A stretch of DNA of 46,372 nt from the NCBI GenBank assembly GCA_945905735.1, contig CAMDQC010000023.1, positions 1 to 46,372 on the forward strand, in the 5' to 3' direction. Numbering within the stretch: position 1 is the first letter of the stretch; each line of letters opens with the position of its first letter. The notes below the pieces were generated by a model. That model saw nothing but the letters and a program-made list of their open reading frames with translations, was not told where the DNA came from and did no database searches. A program made the translations under genes and the position numbers. Source of the stretch: Prosthecobacter debontii. GTDB taxonomy: Bacteria > Verrucomicrobiota > Verrucomicrobiia > Chthoniobacterales > Chthoniobacteraceae. This document shows positions 41,350 to 46,372 of the stretch, piece by piece.

Positions 41350-44300
41350 ATGAAGCCGCTCCTTCTTTTCCTACTCACCGCCAGCATCCATGCCGCCACG
41401 CCCGTCGCGGATATTAAAGTGCCCGCTGGGTTCAAAGTGGAGCTGCTCCGCGAGGCGGGACAGCGCGAGGGCTCGTGGATCTCCATGGCGCTCGATGCCG
41501 AGGGGCGCATCTACATTTCCCCGCAAGGCAGCATCCCGGAGAGCGGCATGGCGAAGGACTCGAAATGGGGCGGGCTCTGGCGCGCTACGCTACGCAATAG
41601 CCAATCGCAAATAGCCAATAGCAAAGCCCCCGAGAGCGGGAATCCATCTGGCAAAGAACCTTCATCAAACGATAAACCGCCCGCCAGCGCGCCTGCGTCT
41701 GCGATTGGCGATTTGCCATCGGCTATTACCAAATGGGAAAAGGTCCCCGTCCCCGTGGGCGACAGCATGGGGATGCTCTGGGCCTTCGACTCCCTCTACG
41801 TCTCCGGCAACGGCCCCGAAGGGCGCGGCATCTACCGCTGCAAAGACACCGACGGCGACAGCCTGCCCGACACCGCCGTCATGTGGAAGAAGGTCCCCGG
41901 CAGCGCTGGCGAACACGGTGCCCATGCCCTCGTCCTTTCGCCCGACAAAAAGAACATCTACATCGTCCACGGCAACAGCACCGGCCTCATCGAAGGCATC
42001 GCCCCCGACTCCCCGTATCGGAACTGGGGCGAAGACGACCTCCTCCCCAAACTCAAAGACCCCACCGCCACATTCTTCGACAGCATCAAAGCGCCCTACG
42101 GCTACGTCGTCCGCACCGACGAGGAGGGCAAAAAGTGGGAGCTCATCGCCGGCGGCTTCCGCAACCCCTACGACATCGACTTCAACGCCGACGGCGAACT
42201 CTTCACCTACGACAGCGACATGGAATGGGACCGCGGCCTCCCGTGGTATCGCCCAACGCGGGTGCTCCACATCGTCCCCGGCGGCGAATACGGCTTCCGC
42301 GAAGGCTCCGCAAAAATGCCCGTCTACTACCCCGACACACTGCCCGCCGCAGTCGATATCGGCCTCGGCTGCCCCACCGGCGTGAAGTTCGGAACCCGCT
42401 CCAACTTCGGGGAAAAATATCGCCGCGCATTCTTCGTCTGCGACTGGACCTATGGCCGCATCCTCGCCGTCCACATGAAGGAAAAGGGCGCGAGCTACAC
42501 CGCCACGAACCCTCGCGGCAGCGCAACGTTTCCTAAAGATGCGGAGTCCTCCGCCGACGTAGAGCCCTTCGTCGTAGGAAAGGGAATGCCCGTCACCGAT
42601 GTCGAGTTTCTCAAGGACGGCAGCATGGTCTTCACCACCGGAGGCCGCGGGACGAGCGCGGGGCTTTATCGGGTGAGCTATGGACTGCATGGACAGGATG
42701 GACGCGATGGACAAAATGGACGCGCTGAACCGGAAAACGCCAGTCCATCCAGTCCACTGAGTCCATCGAGTCCACCGAACAGCGCAGCCACGGAGAAAAA
42801 GCCGGGCGGCATCCCCTGGAACCGCCCCGAAAAGTGGGAAGGCCAAGGGCCATTCAAGGGACTCGCGCCCGCCGAGACAAAACAGGCGGGGTCGCCTGTG
42901 CCACTACCGGGTAGCGCAGCATTCCTCCAGCAGTCGCTCCGCGATGGAACCATCTCCCGAGAGGACTCCATTCGCTTGATCATGGAATCAAAGGACAGAT
43001 TTGCCGAATTCGCGCTTCGACGTTTGGTGACTCCAAAGTCTCTGATGGGTTGGTTTAGCTACTACTGGGACAATCAACGGGGCTTTTCAGCGCGAGTCAT
43101 CAGCGCCGACCCAAAGGAAATCGCTCTTAACTTCCTCCTGAAAGTCGTAGGAGAAACTGAGCCAGCCACCCAAGTTGCATTGCTCAAAGGCTTACGAGCC
43201 TTTCCCCTCGCCGACCTCCCCGACGACCTCAAGCTCCTCAAACTCCGCATATTGGAGCTCACCTTCGCCCGGCACGGGCGGCCTTCGGAGGAATGGCAGA
43301 AGCTCGGCCTCGAAAAGCTCCTCGCCGCCTACCCCGCGCAAGGGCCACGGGCGGCGGAGCTGAATCGCGAGCTTTCCCAGCTCCTCGTTTGGCTCTCCCA
43401 GCCGGAGCTGGGGGATATGAATCCGGCTGCTTCAGAGAAGAAGGGGGCTCCTGCGCCTTCCGGGGCCGCCCCCATTCCGTCCAGGGTGGCTCCTCCCGCC
43501 AATGGGGCGGCCCCCAAATCGTCCGGGGTGACTCCTCCGGCTCGTGGGGACGCCCCCATTTCGTCCGTGGACGCTCTTCCGACAGCGATGGACGCCCCCG
43601 GCTCGTGCGAAGGGGCGCTTCTGGCTGTCGGCGACGCCCCCGTTCCCTCCGGCGACCCTGTCGGAAACGGGAAGAGCGGAGTCGCGGCTGGGAGCGGCGG
43701 CACTCCTGCCGCCGACAGCGTGCCGAAGCCTGAAAGCGAAACTCCCCGAGATAAGACCTCCGTCGGCGACAAGAGTGTCGCCGCTCCAATCGAGAACCCC
43801 GGCGCAGTCGTCCACGCCGGGCGCAAAGGAGCGGCTTTTCACGCCGAGCTGGGGCAGCAGGTGATCGAGAAGACTTTGGCGCTCATGGATGCCGCGCCTT
43901 CGCAGGAGGAGCAGATCCATTATGCCCTCGTCCTCCGCTGGGCGCATGGGTGGACGCCGCCGCAGCGGGAACGGTATTTCCGGTGGTTCCACGAAAAGGG
44001 TGCGCGGCTGAGTGGAGGGAATTCGATGCAGGGCTTTATAAAGAAGATACACGCAGAAGCGGCGGCGCGCGTCCCCGCCGACGAACGTGCGCCGATTGCC
44101 CAATGGCTCGCTCCCCTCGCGGCCCCCGCCGCCGAGGCACTCAAAGCGCGCCCCTTTGTAAAAGCATGGACGCTCGCGGAGCTGGAGACGGCTCTCGATG
44201 CGATGAAGGACCGCAAGCCGGACTTGGCCCGTGGGAAGCAGCTTTACGCCGAGGCGCAGTGTGCGCGCTGCCATTTATACAAGGACACGGGCGGGAATGT

Positions 44301-44628
44301 GGGGCCGGATTTGACGGCGGTGGCGCAGCGGTTCCAGCGGCACGATATTTTGGAGGCGATCACGGACCCGAACAAAGCCGTGAGCGAGCAATACGCGCTG
44401 ACGACGTTGACGGTGATTAAATTTGGCGGTGGCGAGGAGGAGGTTACCGGCCTGATGCAGGAGGAGACGAGCGGGACCATCCGCATCCTCACCGATTCGC
44501 TCACCGGGGCGACGCGGGAGTTTTACCACAACGTGGTGAAGAAAAAGGACAAGGCGCTGGTGAGCATGATGCCCCCTGCCCTGCTGAACACGCTCACGGC
44601 GGAGGAGGTGGGGGATTTGTTGGGGTTT

Positions 44629-44640
<12 letters not shown>
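41350..44640 (+). CDS. Large secreted PVC-type haem-binding (CxxCH) dehydrogenase-like protein
   Basis: ATG 41350 opens a signal peptide (M-K-P-L-L-L-F-L-L-T-A-S-I-H-A). Residues of about 18-440 form a sugar-dehydrogenase-like propeller (V-P-A-G-F-K-V-E-L-L, G-F-R-N-P-Y-D-I-D-F-N, N-A-D-G-E-L). A helical middle region of about 500-690 follows. The C-terminal cytochrome domain carries C-A-R-C-H near residue 975 with the G-P-D-L-T loop and the I-L-E-A-I-T-D-P block seen in PVC proteins. It probably oxidises an organic substrate in the periplasm, with haem c as acceptor. At 1096 residues it is unusually long. Three linkers are built from repetitive DNA (41596-41727, 42680-42778, 43462-43671). 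It overlaps larB tail-to-tail by 12 bases. Confidence 0.88.
41596..41727. repeat. Imperfect 27-bp inverted repeat in the haem protein gene
   Basis: The left arm 41596-41622 (AATAGCCAATCGCAAATAGC...) and right arm 41701-41727 (GCGATTGGCGATTTGCCATC...) are inverted copies matching at about 22 of 27 positions. The segment encodes a Ser/Pro/Asn/Lys linker that interrupts the propeller. Both arms look like multiples of an AATAGC/AATCGC unit. Confidence 0.75.
42680..42778. repeat. 9-bp tandem repeats in opposing orientation
   Basis: Five units of ATGGACnnn run from 42680 to 42724, then four units of GTCCA(T/C)nnn run from 42743 to 42778. The two blocks are inverted relative to each other and could form a long hairpin with an 18-base loop. 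They encode G-Q-D-G-R-D-G-Q-N-G-R and S-P-S-S-P-L-S-P-S-S-P linker sequence. Confidence 0.85.
43462..43671. repeat. 42-bp degenerate tandem repeat (5 units)
   Basis: Units begin at 43462, 43504, 43546, 43588 and 43630, each 42 bases (14 codons). The encoded repeat is G-A-A-P-I-P-S-R-V-A-P-P-A-N with variants G-A-A-P-K-S-S..., G-D-A-P-I-S-S..., M-D-A-P-G-S-C... and G-D-A-P-V-P-S. It forms a Pro/Ala-rich linker at residues of about 705-774, before the cytochrome domain. More repeat-like GC-rich sequence follows to about 43800. Confidence 0.85.
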
Positions 44641-45306
<666 letters not shown>

Positions 45307-45309
45307 CCG

Positions 45310-45801
45310 TTAGCCTTTGGGGAGGGTGGCGGCTTCTTGGGTGAGTGGGAGGCGGAGGGGGATCATTTTGGAGACGAAGAAGCCGTGTTTTTGGAAGAAC
45401 TCTTGGCCTTCTGCGTTGACGCGATCGGCGAGGAGTGTGAGGCGGAGGAAGTCTTTCTTTTTTGCGTATTCGATGGCGTGGTTGAGGAGTTGTGTGCCGA
45501 CGCCGCAGCCACGGTGGTTGTGGTGGACGATGACGTCTTCGAGCAGGACGACGAAGCCGCCTTCGGCTGTGCTGATGGTGAAGAGGAGGTTGATCATGCC
45601 GAGGATTTGGCCGTTGAGGCGATAGACGAAGATGCGTCCGCGGCTGGGCTGTTCGAGGATGAGTTCGAGGCCGCGCAGGTTCTTTTGGCGGTCGGGGACA
45701 AAGTCGCCTTCGTGGGAGAATAGGTCGTAGAGGAGGTCCGCCATTTGGGGCAGGTCCTCCATGGTGGCTTGCTCGATGATTGCTTCGTTCATATCGCTCA
45801 T
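45310..45801 (-). CDS. GNAT family N-acetyltransferase
   Basis: A 163-residue acetyl-CoA-dependent acetyltransferase. Motif A is V-H-H-N-H-R-G-C-G-V-G-T-Q-L-L (the acetyl-CoA pyrophosphate loop R-x-x-G-x-G). A Y-A-K-K-K-D helix and the L-L-A-D-R-V-N and F-F-Q-K-H-G-F blocks follow. ATG 45801 or 45792 are both possible starts. It lies three bases before larB and 13 after the uracil-DNA glycosylase gene. The substrate is unknown. Confidence 0.9.
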   Translation of the reverse strand: MSDMNEAIIEQATMEDLPQMADLLYDLFSHEGDFVPDRQKNLRGLELILEQPSRGRIFVYRLNGQILGMINLLFTISTAEGGFVVLLEDVIVHHNHRGCGVGTQLLNHAIEYAKKKDFLRLTLLADRVNAEGQEFFQKHGFFVSKMIPLRLPLTQEAATLPKG

Positions 45802-45814
45802 GTGCGTGGTCTAG

Positions 45815-46372
45815 TTACTTCGCTAGAAAAAATCCACGTTGCTTTTCGGTGATCGGTTTTTCGAGGCGTTCGAGGACGGCGAGCATGTCTTCCCAAAGGG
45901 GCCGTTTCGCGTAGGGGTCGGGGTCCCGGATGAGGTCGTCCAGGAGGAGCGTGGGCATGACGGGGATGCCCTGGAATTCGCGCCATTGGCCGCGCGGTGC
46001 GGCCTCGCCCAGCAGTGCCTCCACCGCAGCTCCGCCGAGCGCGACGATGACGCGGGGCTGGATGATTTTCACCTGCTGGATGAGGTACGGAGTGCAGGTG
46101 GCGAGCTCGTCGAGCGTGGGCGTTCCAAGGGGGCGGCATTTCACCACGGTGGCGCGATAGGTGTCGGCGCGGCGGAGGCCCATCGTCTCGATGATCTTCG
46201 TGAGGAGTTGCCCGGCTTTTCCCACGAAGGGCTCGCCGACCATGTCTTCATCCTCCCCGTAACTCCCCGCGCCTCCACCGCACCGCCGCCCGGTCCTTCC
46301 GCCCAAGCGCTCCCCTTTCAAATCTGACTGGTGCGCCACCCGACACCGTTTGCGCCTTGCCGCTCTGTGTGA
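45815..46372 (-). CDS. Family-4-like uracil-DNA glycosylase, N-terminal part disrupted or out of frame
   Basis: The C-terminal 160 residues match type-4 uracil-DNA glycosylases, which excise uracil from DNA: G-E-P-F-V-G-K-A-G-Q-L-L, the V-V-K-C-R-P-L-G block, C-T-P-Y-L, and I-V-A-L-G-G-A-A. Upstream of residue M-V-G-E-P the frame becomes Arg/Gly-rich and lacks the expected G-E-A-P-G-x-x-E-D motif and the N-terminal Cys-rich Fe-S segment. In the neighbouring frame V-E-A-R-G-V-T-G appears in the right place. This suggests one or more indels near 46255-46300, either real or from poor sequence at a contig end. The frame stays open to the window edge. Confidence 0.75.
   Translation of the reverse strand, partial: SHRAARRKRCRVAHQSDLKGERLGGRTGRRCGGGAGSYGEDEDMVGEPFVGKAGQLLTKIIETMGLRRADTYRATVVKCRPLGTPTLDELATCTPYLIQQVKIIQPRVIVALGGAAVEALLGEAAPRGQWREFQGIPVMPTLLLDDLIRDPDPYAKRPLWEDMLAVLERLEKPITEKQRGFFLAK

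Noticed and set aside
42680..42778. CRISPR array
   Set aside because: Nine-base units with three-base variable parts in two orientations inside a coding gene; no repeat-spacer structure and no cas genes.

Overview
The window is GC-rich bacterial chromosome, most consistent with a member of the Verrucomicrobiota (PVC superphylum), possibly a soil or freshwater lineage near Chthoniobacter. The main evidence is the set of secreted PVC-typical families: DUF1501 proteins, DUF1549/DUF1553 proteins with a planctomycete-type cytochrome c motif, a PVC-type CxxCH haem protein, and a TIM-barrel/DUF6797/propeller/cupredoxin fusion. Few genes have strong Shine-Dalgarno sites, which also fits. No rRNA, CRISPR array, insertion sequence or prophage was seen. 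The taxonomic call is an inference from protein families only.

Layout. Positions 1-6775 (minus strand) hold a gene fragment at the left edge, a PSD1-DUF1501 pair, then ctpA-tsaD with a GTGA overlap. A second PSD1-type gene follows at 6908-10156 (plus), then pyrF, a half-size TSUP transporter, and the large cupredoxin fusion (11332-14610). Positions 14709-17519 carry glcF-glcD, a glycolate/lactate-type oxidase.

Positions 17528-28833 are a respiratory complex I operon on the minus strand, in transcription order nuoEF-G-H-I-J-K-L-(31-codon membrane ORF)-M-N. nuoE and nuoF are fused. nuoA-D are not in the window. A conserved small gene sits antisense between nuoM and nuoN. Upstream lie a small lipoprotein gene preceded by a perfect TGTGA-N6-TCACA palindrome, and tRNA-Gly(GCC) whose 3' end is part of a terminator-like hairpin.

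Positions 29976-35668 (plus) encode a polyprenyl-phosphate sugar transferase, a flavin-dependent halogenase family protein, and a tightly packed permease, TPR-like protein and metallophosphoesterase. Next come a ParE-type toxin-antitoxin pair, fabV, a Bro-N/DinD-like gene with a 29-bp internal palindrome, a HAD phosphatase, a small coiled-coil protein, and tsaE-tsaB. With tsaD at 4479-5498, three of the four core t6A tRNA-modification genes are present.

Positions 40483-46372 hold hisF (minus), a large CxxCH haem protein (plus) whose linkers contain three different repeat structures, and larB, a GNAT acetyltransferase and a family-4-like uracil-DNA glycosylase (all minus). The glycosylase reading frame looks disrupted near the right edge.

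Most of the window is housekeeping or respiratory. The least-explained items are the 31-codon membrane ORF inside the nuo operon, the antisense small gene in the same operon, the multi-domain cupredoxin fusion, and the repeat-laden haem protein.
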